Shown here piece after piece: positions 24,810-32,829 of a stretch of 64,000 bases of DNA. Made by a program: the position numbers and the translations under genes. Numbering within the stretch: position 1 is the stretch's first letter; every line of letters begins with the position of its first letter. The notes under the pieces were generated by a model that saw only the letters and a program-made list of their open reading frames with translations, did not search any database and was not told the origin of the DNA. This DNA is from an uncultured Christensenellaceae bacterium (GTDB lineage Bacteria > Bacillota > Clostridia > Christensenellales > Borkfalkiaceae), in contig CAJUKJ010000001.1 of NCBI GenBank assembly GCA_910587365.1, positions 1-64,000 of the forward strand. The letters run 5' to 3'.

Positions 24810-26726
24810 TTACCGTACCAAAGAAAATATTACGCGCATTCTGCCGAAGTCTGCGTTATCTACGCGTATTTTCAGTCTGTCGCCAAGTCGGAAAGCATTT
24901 CTTTTGCCTTTAAGCAAAAATTTCTCCGCAATAAATTCATAACTGTCGTCGGGCAGGGTTTCAACGGGTATAAGTCCTTCTACCGTATTGTCCAGTTCGC
25001 AGAATACCCCGAAGTTGGTTACGCCCGAAACGGTAGCCTCGTAAATTTCGCCTATGCGGTCGTACATATAAACGGTTTTGTACAAATCGTCCACGTCGCG
25101 TTCAGCAAGGTCGGCAATGCGTTCCCTTTCGGAACATTCTATTCCGTACTCCTGCGCAATTTCCGCATAACGTTTATAGCTTTCGCTGTGGAATATGCAC
25201 TTTAAAGTACGGTGTACGAACAAGTCCGGGTAACGCCGTATCGGCGATGTAAAGTGGCAGTAGCAGTCCGAAGCCAGCCCGAAGTGACCTAAATTCTCTT
25301 CGCAATAGCGCGCTTTTTGCATACTTCTCAGCATAACCTTATTTACTACGGAAGAGTAGGGCTTGTCCTCGACCTTTTTTAATATATTCTGGAAGTCTTT
25401 GGAACGGACGTCCTCTGTATTGCATTTTGCATTGATGCCTAAATCTCTTAAAAACGCCAAAAGAGCGGAAGCCTTTTCGGGCGAGGGACTTTCGTGTATG
25501 CGGTAAAGGCAGGGGGCTTTGCGTTTAAGTAAAAACTCCGCAACCGCCTCGTTGGCAGAAATCATAAATTGCTCTATAATTCTTTCGGAAACTCCCCTGA
25601 AATAGTCGGGTATGACTATGTTGCCGTCGCCGTCGATATAAATTTTTGCCTCGCGCACATCTAAACTTACTTCTCCTGCGGCTTTGCGGTTTTTCTCCAT
25701 AATAAGGCACAGTTTTTCCATATTCTTAACCGTGTCGACTATGTCACCGAACTTTTTACAGGTAGCTTTGTCGCCGTCTAAAATAGCGTTTACGGCGGTG
25801 TAAGTCATTTTATGCGCACTGCAAATAACGCTTTCAAATATTTCATAGCTTTGCCTTACGCCGTTACTGTCAAAGGTCATAAGGCACGTCATAGCGTATC
25901 TGTCTTCGCCCTCGTTTAAAGAACAGGCACCGTTTGAAAGCTGTGCGGGAAGCATCGGCAGAACGCGGTCGGGGAAGTATACGCTCGTGCCGCGCGCATA
26001 GGCTTCCCTATCGAGCGCGGAATTATACTTAACGTAATTGCTGACGTCGGCGATATGCACGCCCAAAATAAATTTACTGTCCTTAATTTCAAGTGAAACC
26101 CCGTCGTCCACATCGCGCGTGTCCTCGCCGTCGATTGTAAAAATAAGCTTACTGCGTAAGTCCCTTCGCCCGTTTAGGATTATGCTTTGCTTTGCAACCC
26201 TGTCCGCTTCTGACAATACTTCGTCGGAAAAAGTTTCGTACAGCCCGTGCGAACGGATAATGGAAAGCTCTTCGGCTTCAAAATCGCCGCCCTCGCCTAA
26301 AATTTCTATAACCTTGCCTTTGGGCAGTCCTTTCGGCGGATATGCGGTAATTTCACATAAAACCTTGTCGCCGTCGTTTGCGTCCAGAGAAAGGGGAAGG
26401 GGGATAATGACTTCGGGCAGGCAAGACTTGTCGGGGTACAGTCGCGCAATATTTCCCGTCCGTCCGAAAGTACCCACAACGCGCTTTGTCCCGCGTTCGC
26501 AAATTTTTATAATGCGCGCTTCGTCCTTAGTTCCGCGCACAGGTTCGGCAACAACCCTATCGCCGTCGTATGCGCCGTTCAGGCGTGAACGCGGTACGAA
26601 AAAGTCGCCTTTATATTTATCCTTGTCGTCGGGGATAAGAAAGGCAAATCCGCGCTCGTTTCCCTGAACGGTAGCGGTAAAAGTAATATTTTTACGTTGT
26701 TTTGTTGAACTTTTAAATCTCTTCAT
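24810..26726 (-). CDS. rnr: Ribonuclease R
   Basis: A 3'-5' exoribonuclease that digests structured RNA. The 638-residue protein has cold-shock domains, then the RNB catalytic domain with the acidic cluster DGEDTRDVDDG (near residue 200), and a C-terminal S1 domain (GEIYEATVSGVTNFGVF). It lacks the N-terminal helix-turn-helix found in longer homologues. The start is 14 bases after a U-tailed hairpin (26731-26759), so expression seems to need read-through of a terminator behind secG. The secG-rnr-smpB order is conserved in many Bacillota. Confidence 0.96.
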   Translation of the reverse strand: MKRFKSSTKQRKNITFTATVQGNERGFAFLIPDDKDKYKGDFFVPRSRLNGAYDGDRVVAEPVRGTKDEARIIKICERGTKRVVGTFGRTGNIARLYPDKSCLPEVIIPLPLSLDANDGDKVLCEITAYPPKGLPKGKVIEILGEGGDFEAEELSIIRSHGLYETFSDEVLSEADRVAKQSIILNGRRDLRSKLIFTIDGEDTRDVDDGVSLEIKDSKFILGVHIADVSNYVKYNSALDREAYARGTSVYFPDRVLPMLPAQLSNGACSLNEGEDRYAMTCLMTFDSNGVRQSYEIFESVICSAHKMTYTAVNAILDGDKATCKKFGDIVDTVKNMEKLCLIMEKNRKAAGEVSLDVREAKIYIDGDGNIVIPDYFRGVSERIIEQFMISANEAVAEFLLKRKAPCLYRIHESPSPEKASALLAFLRDLGINAKCNTEDVRSKDFQNILKKVEDKPYSSVVNKVMLRSMQKARYCEENLGHFGLASDCYCHFTSPIRRYPDLFVHRTLKCIFHSESYKRYAEIAQEYGIECSERERIADLAERDVDDLYKTVYMYDRIGEIYEATVSGVTNFGVFCELDNTVEGLIPVETLPDDSYEFIAEKFLLKGKRNAFRLGDRLKIRVDNADFGRMRVIFSLVR

Positions 26727-26730
26727 AGCT

Positions 26731-26760
26731 AAAAAATAAGGCGGCTTGATTAAGCCGCCC
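26731..26760 (-). terminator. Terminator between secG and rnr
   Basis: On the minus strand GGCGGCTT-AATC-AAGCCGCC (26740-26759) is followed by TTATTTTTT. It ends only a few bases before the rnr start codon, so it could attenuate rnr or mask its ribosome-binding region. Confidence 0.75.
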
Positions 26761-26776
26761 TGATTAATTTAATATT

Positions 26777-27070
26777 TTATTGAACGATTAAACCTATAAT
26801 ATAAAGCGCGAATGACAAAACGGCCATTACACCCAAGCATACCCAGGTCCATTTTTTCAGCTTGTTTTCAATCGACTGACCTCTGTTTTTGCCGAAGAAA
26901 GTTTCGCTTGAAGCGGTAATACCCTGAATACCGTCGGAATTGCTTTTCTGGAACAATACTATAATAATCGATACCAGCGCGGTAATAAATATAATTACGA
27001 GAAATATAGTGGCAAAAGTAATATATAAAGTCCAGGCAGTATCGCCTAATGCCAATAACTGTAAACCCAT
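26777..27070 (-). CDS. secG: Protein-export membrane protein SecG
   Basis: An accessory subunit of the SecYEG translocon. The 97-residue protein has two membrane helices (about residues 13-40 and 73-95) joined by the conserved Gly/Ser-rich loop (GIQGITASSETFFGK), typical of SecG though slightly long. GAGGT precedes the ATG. It heads the secG-rnr-smpB-metY-metA run on the minus strand. Confidence 0.93.
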   Translation of the reverse strand: MGLQLLALGDTAWTLYITFATIFLVIIFITALVSIIIVLFQKSNSDGIQGITASSETFFGKNRGQSIENKLKKWTWVCLGVMAVLSFALYIIGLIVQ

Positions 27071-27135
27071 AATAAACCTCTCAAATAGTTTTACTTAAAA
27101 AGTATATCACAGCAAAAAAATATTTACAATCTTTT

Positions 27136-28095
27136 TTACCCGCTTTTTTCAATTTTTATACGTTTTTCTCCGAATTTATTTATTATGAATATTCCAAGAC
27201 AAACCAAAACAAGCGCGAGCAAAGTGAACCAGGATAAAAGCTGTTCGCTTTCTCCTAAAATTATTGCGGAGAACACCGCGCCGAACAGCGGGTTAGTGCT
27301 TTTGAAAACCGCAACCTTTGAAACTGGGTTATATTTTAAAAGAAAGCCTTGAAGGGTAAACGCGCACGCCGAAAGGAACGCAAGGTACAAAAGCATAAAT
27401 ACAGCCCCGACCGAAACACCGTTAATTTTTCCGCCTAAAGAAAGCCCTAAAATAATTAAAACTATTCCGCCGAAGAAGAATTGGTAACCGCACAGCGCGG
27501 TTGTATTTTCATACTTTGAAAAAATTTTAACAAGCCCCGCCGCAATTGCAGAGCTTAACCCCGAAAATATAACAAATCCTTCGCCAAGCAGTGAAAAGGT
27601 AAAAGAAAAATCCCCGCCGATATTTATAAGCACTATTCCGCCGAAGCCTAAAATGCACCCTAAAAGCTTTATAAGGTTAAACTTTTCGGTACGAAAAATA
27701 AAGCACGCGGAAATTATGGTAAAAAACACGCCGAGTCCGTTTAAAACCGAAGCTTTAACCCCCGCAGTATGCGCAAGCCCTATATAGAAAAAGGAATACT
27801 GCGCAATGGTCTGAAAAACAGAAACAAGCCCTATCCGCCAAAGATTTTTCGCTTTTGGCAGTAAAAACTTTTTTTGCGTAATACAGCCGAACACAATTAC
27901 AAGTATTCCCGCCAGCGAAAACCGCATACCCGCAAACAGCATTAACGAGGGTATGCTTTCCGTATCCACGGCAAAAAGCTTATAACCTATTTTCACGCAC
28001 GGAAAAGCACTGCCCCATAAAAGGCAGCATATTATAGCACCTAAGCACACTACATAACTTTTTGAAAAAAACTTTTCCGGCTCTTTAATAATCAT
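27136..28095 (-). CDS. EamA/DMT-family transporter
   Basis: A 319-residue drug/metabolite-type transporter with about ten membrane helices arranged as two EamA repeats. The first begins near LLWGSAFPCVKIGY, the second near SLLGEGFVIFSGLSSAIAAGLV. The substrate is unknown (amino acids and metabolites are common for the family). No good ribosome binding site is visible before the ATG. A small helix-turn-helix gene ends about 75 bases upstream on the same strand and may regulate it. Confidence 0.9.
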   Translation of the reverse strand: MIIKEPEKFFSKSYVVCLGAIICCLLWGSAFPCVKIGYKLFAVDTESIPSLMLFAGMRFSLAGILVIVFGCITQKKFLLPKAKNLWRIGLVSVFQTIAQYSFFYIGLAHTAGVKASVLNGLGVFFTIISACFIFRTEKFNLIKLLGCILGFGGIVLINIGGDFSFTFSLLGEGFVIFSGLSSAIAAGLVKIFSKYENTTALCGYQFFFGGIVLIILGLSLGGKINGVSVGAVFMLLYLAFLSACAFTLQGFLLKYNPVSKVAVFKSTNPLFGAVFSAIILGESEQLLSWFTLLALVLVCLGIFIINKFGEKRIKIEKSG

Positions 28096-28171
28096 AAATA
28101 CAATTGAGGGTTGTTAAATGCTCAACACTATTATTATATTGCAAATAAAAAAATTAGGCAATCAAATATGC

Positions 28172-28384
28172 CTAATCTTTAAGTCCTAATATTTCGTCCG
28201 CTGAAACGTCAAGTATTTTGCACAAATTCGCAAATGTTTCCAAAGACGGAAATTTATCCGCTTTCATATATTTATTGATAGTAGTGGGGTGTACGTTAAG
28301 TTGCGCTGCAATCTCTTTTTGGCTGAGCTGGTTTGTTTTTATTGCTTCACGCAATCTTACTTGAATTTCATTAATGCTTATCAT
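28172..28384 (-). CDS. Small Xre/Cro-type HTH regulator
   Basis: A 70-residue single-domain protein, essentially one HTH_3 domain (LSQKEIAAQLNVHPTTINKYMK, then FPSLETFANLCKILDVSADEIL). I use the ATG at 28384, not six codons upstream: it gives MISINEIQVRLREA and lies exactly six bases after TATATT, a leaderless layout with no Shine-Dalgarno. It lies upstream of the EamA gene on the same strand, so it probably controls itself and the transporter. Confidence 0.85.
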   Translation of the reverse strand: MISINEIQVRLREAIKTNQLSQKEIAAQLNVHPTTINKYMKADKFPSLETFANLCKILDVSADEILGLKD

Positions 28385-28493
28385 ACAAAAAATATAGCAC
28401 AATGTTCAATTTTTTACTTGACAACAGGACAACGTACTATTACAATATATTTGCGTTTGATTGACCTATAAAAATTGTGATAGCAAAAACAAA

Positions 28494-28529
28494 AAGTAAA
28501 ACTGCGGACAATTGTCCGCAGTTTTACTT
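28494..28529. terminator. Perfect 36-bp palindrome terminator
   Basis: 28494-28511 and 28512-28529 are exactly complementary with no spare loop base. On the minus strand TTTTTGTTTTTGC follows, fitting termination of the gpmI transcript. Confidence 0.85.
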
Positions 28530-28556
28530 AATTAATAATTTTAAAGTTTTAATAAT

Positions 28557-30113
28557 TTAGTTATTTATAAGTGATTTTCCCGTCATTTCTTCGGGTACAG
28601 GCAAGCCCATAACGGTAAGAAGAGTGGGGGCAAGGTCGGCAAGCACACCATCCTTTCTAAGCGTTGCACCCTTGTACTTATCGGAAACAAGCACTACGGG
28701 TACGGGATTAGTCGTGTGTGCTGTAAAGGGGGAGCCGTCCTCCGATAAAAGCTTATCCGCGTTGCCGTGGTCTGCGGTTAGCAGTGCCGCGCCGCCCATT
28801 TCAAGTATTTTGTCCGTAACTTTCTTGACGCATTCGTCAACCGTTCCTACGGCTTTAACCGCAGCAGGTATAACGCCCGTGTGTCCAACCATATCGCAGT
28901 TGGCAAAGTTTAATATAACCACGTCAAATTCGCCGCTGTCAAGCTCTTCAAGTACTTTGTCGGTTACAAGGTACGCGCTCATTTCGGGCTGCAAATCGTA
29001 TGTTGCAACCTTAGGCGAGGGAATAAGGTCGCGCACTTCGTTTTCGTTCGGCTGTTCTATGCCGCCGTTGAAGAAAAAGGTTACGTGCGCGTACTTTTCT
29101 GTTTCCGCAATTCTAAGCTGTTTTTTGCCGTTCTTTGCAAGGTATTCGCCAAGAGTATTGTCCAAAGAAGTTTTGGGGAATGCGATATCAAGTCCCGCGA
29201 ACTGTGCGTCGTATACGGTAAAGCAGACGTAGGTAGGTTCAAGGTAACCCGTCTTTCTCTCGAAAACATTTCCCTTAGGAACGATAAATTCCTTTTGCGA
29301 AACGGCGCGGGTAATTTCTCTCGCGCGGTCGGGGCGGAAGTTAAAGCAAATTATACTGTCGCCCTTTTCAATAAGCCCTACGGCTTTTCCGCATCTGTAA
29401 ACATTGGTAGGTTTTATAAACTCGTCGGTAACGCCCGCGGCGTAGCTCTCTTCAACAGCCTTAACGGGGTTGGTGCATTGCACGCCCGTACCGAGGGTAA
29501 GCATATCGTAAGCCTGTTCAACCCTGTCCCAGTTGTTGTCCCTGTCCATAGCATAATACCTTCCGCAAACGGAAGCAATTTTGCCTATGCCGATGCTTTT
29601 CATTTCCGCTTCAAGCCCGCGTAAAAAGTCGATACCGGAAGTGGGAGCAGTATCTCTGCCGTCCATAAAGCAGTGAACGTAACACTGCTCAAGTCCGCGC
29701 ATTTTTGCCATTTTCAATAGTGCATAAAGGTGCGTTATATGGCTATGAACGCCTCCGTCCGATAAAAGTCCGTAAAGATGCAGCTTTTTACCGTTTTTCT
29801 TTGCAGAATCCATCGCCTTAATAAGTGCGGGATTTTCAAAAAAGTCGCCGTCCTCAATCGCTTTGGTAATTTTCGTTAAATCCTGGTAAACGATTCTGCC
29901 CGCGCCCATATTCAGGTGTCCGACTTCGCTGTTTCCCATCTGACCGTCGGGAAGTCCCACGCTCAGTCCGCTTGCGCCGAGAGTGGCGGAGGGGTACTTT
30001 TTAATAAGCTCGTTTACGTTTTTGCTTCCGTTAATGGAAATCGCGTTGCCTTCGCCAGCGTCTGCAAGTCCGTAGCCATCCATAATAATTATTGCATAAG
30101 GTGTCTTTTTCAT
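28557..30113 (-). CDS. gpmI: 2,3-bisphosphoglycerate-independent phosphoglycerate mutase
   Basis: It interconverts 3- and 2-phosphoglycerate using two Mn ions and a phosphoserine. The 518-residue alkaline-phosphatase-superfamily enzyme has MDGYGLADAGEGNAI near residue 11, the phosphoserine loop GNSEVGHLNMG near 61-71, HCFMDGRDTAPTSG near 147, and the metal site ADHGNADK near 449. AAGGAG precedes the ATG. It is the third glycolytic gene on this strand after pgk and tpiA, though tpiA has a terminator before it. Confidence 0.97.
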   Translation of the reverse strand: MKKTPYAIIIMDGYGLADAGEGNAISINGSKNVNELIKKYPSATLGASGLSVGLPDGQMGNSEVGHLNMGAGRIVYQDLTKITKAIEDGDFFENPALIKAMDSAKKNGKKLHLYGLLSDGGVHSHITHLYALLKMAKMRGLEQCYVHCFMDGRDTAPTSGIDFLRGLEAEMKSIGIGKIASVCGRYYAMDRDNNWDRVEQAYDMLTLGTGVQCTNPVKAVEESYAAGVTDEFIKPTNVYRCGKAVGLIEKGDSIICFNFRPDRAREITRAVSQKEFIVPKGNVFERKTGYLEPTYVCFTVYDAQFAGLDIAFPKTSLDNTLGEYLAKNGKKQLRIAETEKYAHVTFFFNGGIEQPNENEVRDLIPSPKVATYDLQPEMSAYLVTDKVLEELDSGEFDVVILNFANCDMVGHTGVIPAAVKAVGTVDECVKKVTDKILEMGGAALLTADHGNADKLLSEDGSPFTAHTTNPVPVVLVSDKYKGATLRKDGVLADLAPTLLTVMGLPVPEEMTGKSLINN

Positions 30114-30214
30114 AAAATGCTCCTTAACTATTTTCGCCTATAATCATATAATTTTATTTTTTAAAAGTCAAGTAAATAAGTTCCCCCGCATGGCGGAGGT
30201 TTTGTAATTTTATA

Positions 30215-30316
30215 TTTCTGTCAATCAGGCTGTTTATAATTCTCGGTGCGGTAGCAACGGTTATTTCATTGGTTACGTTTATATTTATAGTTATAAAATA
30301 CAGAAAAGAAAATTAA
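30215..30316 (+). other. Possible small hydrophobic ORF or remnant
   Basis: An open plus-strand frame ends at 30314-30316 and reads LFIILGAVATVISLVTF, then IVIKYRKEN: one membrane helix with a charged tail. A GGAGG lies at about 30195-30199, but no ATG, GTG or TTG sits at a proper distance, so it is more likely the end of a lost membrane gene than a functional peptide. The rest of the 256-base gpmI-tpiA gap holds the tpiA terminator. Confidence 0.2.
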
Positions 30317-30317
30317 A

Positions 30318-30352
30318 AGACAGCGTTGCCGTTTCAATCGGCAACGCTGTCT
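30318..30352 (-). terminator. tpiA terminator
   Basis: A 14-bp perfect stem (30318-30331/30339-30352), followed on the minus strand by TTTTAATTTTC. Confidence 0.85.
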
Positions 30353-30369
30353 TACTGTAATATTCCTTA

Positions 30370-31116
30370 TTATTTGTCGTAATTGACTATGGTTGCAAAG
30401 TCAAGTTTAAGCGAAGCTCCGCCTATAAGTCCGCCGTCTATGTCTGGCTGAGCCATAAGACCCTTGCAGTTGCCCGCGTTCATACTTCCGCCGTACTGTA
30501 TAACAACCTTCTCCGCGCACTTGGGGCAGAACAGTTCGCCAATCTTTTTGCGGATATACGCAATGGTTTCCTGTGCCTGCTCGTCGGTTGCCGTCTTACC
30601 CGTGCCGATAGCCCAAACGGGTTCGTATGCGATAACCACCTTGGTTATGTCTTCAATGCCGTTAAGTCCCACGGTAAGCTGCTTATCAAGCACCTTTTCG
30701 GTGGAACCGTTTTCGCGTTCTTCCAAAAGCTCGCCTACACAGACAATAGGGGTAAGACCTGCGGCAAGTGCGGCAAGCGTGCGCTTGTTTACGCTCTCGT
30801 CCGTTTCGCCGAAATACTGTCTTCTTTCGCTGTGACCGATAATTACGTATTCAACGCCGTATTCTTTAAGCATATCGGTGGAAATTTCGCCCGTGTACGC
30901 ACCCGACTTTGCCCAGTGTACGTTTTCTGCGCCGATTTTGATGTTCGTGCCCTGTGCGGCTTTCGTCATTGCGGGAATAAGTATAGCGGGTACGCACAGC
31001 GCGACGTCGCAACTTGCGTTCTTTACAAGGGGAGCAAGCTCTTTAATAAGCTTTTCTCCGCTTTCCGCGGTCATATTCATTTTCCAGTTGCCTGCAATAA
31101 ATGCTTTTCTTGACAT
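30370..31116 (-). CDS. tpiA: Triosephosphate isomerase
   Basis: It interconverts dihydroxyacetone phosphate and glyceraldehyde 3-phosphate. The 248-residue TIM barrel has the substrate Lys in AGNWKMN, the catalytic His in IIGHSERR, the Glu in AYEPVWAIGTG (flexible loop) and the phosphate loop YGGSMN. The start at 31116 is chosen for its AAGGAG; 39 open codons upstream belong to the structured pgk-tpiA leader. It follows pgk on the same strand. Confidence 0.97.
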   Translation of the reverse strand: MSRKAFIAGNWKMNMTAESGEKLIKELAPLVKNASCDVALCVPAILIPAMTKAAQGTNIKIGAENVHWAKSGAYTGEISTDMLKEYGVEYVIIGHSERRQYFGETDESVNKRTLAALAAGLTPIVCVGELLEERENGSTEKVLDKQLTVGLNGIEDITKVVIAYEPVWAIGTGKTATDEQAQETIAYIRKKIGELFCPKCAEKVVIQYGGSMNAGNCKGLMAQPDIDGGLIGGASLKLDFATIVNYDK

Positions 31117-31139
31117 AATATTATATCTCCTTATAAATT

Positions 31140-31263
31140 CTAACGGCGTACATACGTCGCAATACAGCGTTGCGTTTACGGTTGTTTTTGGGCATTTACT
31201 ATTTAGTAAATTTACAGTTGCCAATACGCACACGCCTTGTCTTGCTCGTATCTCCGCCGTTAG
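31140..31263 (-). ncRNA. Structured RNA candidate between pgk and tpiA
   Basis: A 9-bp closing stem (31140-31148/31255-31263, CTAACGGCG/CGCCGTTAG) is followed by a 3x3 internal loop and a 5-bp stem (31152-31156/31247-31251). Inside are a hairpin at 31158-31174 (5 bp) and a two-tier hairpin at 31188-31224 (7-bp inner stem 31195-31201/31204-31210). It fills the pgk-tpiA gap on the minus-strand transcript and ends just before the tpiA ribosome binding site. I do not recognise a known class. It could be an RNA processing or regulatory element, or a dispersed palindromic repeat. Confidence 0.45.
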
Positions 31264-31282
31264 GTTGATTTAAATTATATTG

Positions 31283-32593
31283 TTAGTTTTTCTCGTTAAG
31301 GCAAGCAATGCCGGGAAGAACCTTTCCTTCAAACAGTTCAAGCGAAGCTCCGCCGCCCGTGGAAATGTGCGTTACCTTGTCTGCAAAGCCGAGCTGCTGA
31401 ACAGCCGCCGCGCTGTCGCCGCCGCCGATAATGGTGGTGCATTTGCCGTAAACGTCTGCAAGAGCCTGTGCCACGGCGATAGTTCCCTTTGCAAGGGTGG
31501 GGTTCTCGAACACGCCCATAGGACCGTTCCAGATAACCGACTTAGCCGAAGCAATTTTTTCTGCGTAAAGCTTTCTCGTCTTTTCGCCGATATCCATACC
31601 CATCTTGTCTGCGGGTATCTTGTCTGCGTCAACCGTTTTAACGTCGATTGCCGCGTCGATGGGGTCGGGGAAGGAAGATGCTATAACCGCGTCAACGGGG
31701 AGAAGAAGCTCTTTGCCCGCTTTCTTTGCTTTTTCCATCATCTCTTTGCAGTAATCTATCTTTTCTTCGTTAAGGAGAGAAGTGCCTACTTCATAGCCCT
31801 TTGCTTTAAGAAAGGTGTATGCCATACCGCCGCCTATGATAAGCGTGTCGCACTTTTCCAAGAGGTTAGAAATTACGTTAAGCTTATCTGCAACCTTTGC
31901 GCCGCCCAAAATGGCAACGAAGGGACGCTTGGGGTTTTCAAGCGTGTCTGCCATAACCGAAAGTTCTTTTTCGATAAGGAAACCGCAAACGGCAGTCTTG
32001 ATAATACCGTATTCAACGATTGCGGCAGTCGAGGCGTGCGAACGGTGCGCCGTGCCGAAAGCGTCGTTGACGTAAATTTCTGCGTCATAAGCAAGTGCTT
32101 TGCAGAAAGCTTCATCCTTTTTCTCTTCTTCCCAGTGGAAGCGGAGGTTTTCAAGAAGTACGGCTTCGCCGCAATTAAGGTTGTCGCGTTTAGCCTTAGC
32201 GTCCGCTCCGATAACGTCGGTCGCGAAAACTACTTTACCGCCCAAAAGCTCGTTAAGTCTTTTAGCAACGGGTGCAAGCGTAAGTTTTTTGGGTTCGTCC
32301 TTTTTCGCCTTTTCGATAATAGCTTCTTTGGTGGTTTCGCCCGCGTCGACTTTTTTCTGGTCCTTCTTGTTAAGCTTAACTTCGGAAGAGAAAATGGAGT
32401 GGGGTTTACCCATATGCGAGCAAAGCGTAACCTTTGCGCCGTGGTCTAAAAGATATTTAATGGTGGGAAGCGCGCCGATAATTCTGTTTTCGTCGGTAAT
32501 AGCTCCGTCCTTCATAGGAACGTTGAAGTCGCAACGCACAAGCACCTTTTTGCCGTGTAATTCTTTAAGGTCTTTAACGGACATCTTATTCAT
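31283..32593 (-). CDS. pgk: Phosphoglycerate kinase
   Basis: It makes ATP from 1,3-bisphosphoglycerate. The 436-residue protein has VLVRCDFNVPMKDG near residue 17, the hinge and nucleotide site (GGAKVADK; GGGMAYTF), and the C-terminal GGGDSAAAV and STGGGASLE. It is longer than the usual 395-417 because of a Lys/Glu-rich insertion of about 25 residues around 68-95 (between SHMGKP and LAPVAKRL), where most homologues have a short loop. It is first in the pgk-tpiA transcript with a perfect promoter; AAGGAG precedes the ATG. Confidence 0.97.
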   Translation of the reverse strand: MNKMSVKDLKELHGKKVLVRCDFNVPMKDGAITDENRIIGALPTIKYLLDHGAKVTLCSHMGKPHSIFSSEVKLNKKDQKKVDAGETTKEAIIEKAKKDEPKKLTLAPVAKRLNELLGGKVVFATDVIGADAKAKRDNLNCGEAVLLENLRFHWEEEKKDEAFCKALAYDAEIYVNDAFGTAHRSHASTAAIVEYGIIKTAVCGFLIEKELSVMADTLENPKRPFVAILGGAKVADKLNVISNLLEKCDTLIIGGGMAYTFLKAKGYEVGTSLLNEEKIDYCKEMMEKAKKAGKELLLPVDAVIASSFPDPIDAAIDVKTVDADKIPADKMGMDIGEKTRKLYAEKIASAKSVIWNGPMGVFENPTLAKGTIAVAQALADVYGKCTTIIGGGDSAAAVQQLGFADKVTHISTGGGASLELFEGKVLPGIACLNEKN

Positions 32594-32634
32594 AGTTAAA
32601 AACTCCTTTTAAATAAATATTTTTTTACTTAATC

Positions 32635-32663
32635 ATTATAATTTAACTGATAAAAAATGTCAA
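32635..32663 (-). promoter_or_regulatory. pgk promoter
   Basis: Minus strand TTGACA (32658-32663), 17-base spacer, TATAAT (32635-32640): a consensus promoter for the glycolytic transcript. Confidence 0.9.
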
Positions 32664-32776
32664 TAAATTTAACCAAATAATTCCAACGGCACGATTGTAG
32701 CCTTTCTGTTTTTTCGGTAAAGATTAAAGTTTTTCACACGGTTTTTATTTTTTTATTACACGGTTAAAATAATGGT

Positions 32777-32805
32777 TTGCAAAAATGGAAATATACCATT
32801 ATAAT
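32777..32805 (+). promoter_or_regulatory. Promoter of the second HtrA-like gene
   Basis: TTGCAA (32777-32782), 17-base spacer, TATAAT (32800-32805); the ATG follows about 25 bases later with an AGGT-type ribosome site. Confidence 0.8.
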
Positions 32806-32829
32806 ATTTGCGAGGTCAAAGGTAGTATT

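Noticed and set aside
31280..32449. 389-codon open frame on the plus strand, antisense to pgk
   Set aside because: The protein is Cys/Phe/Arg-rich without domains; pgk on the other strand is certain. The long opening comes from codon bias.
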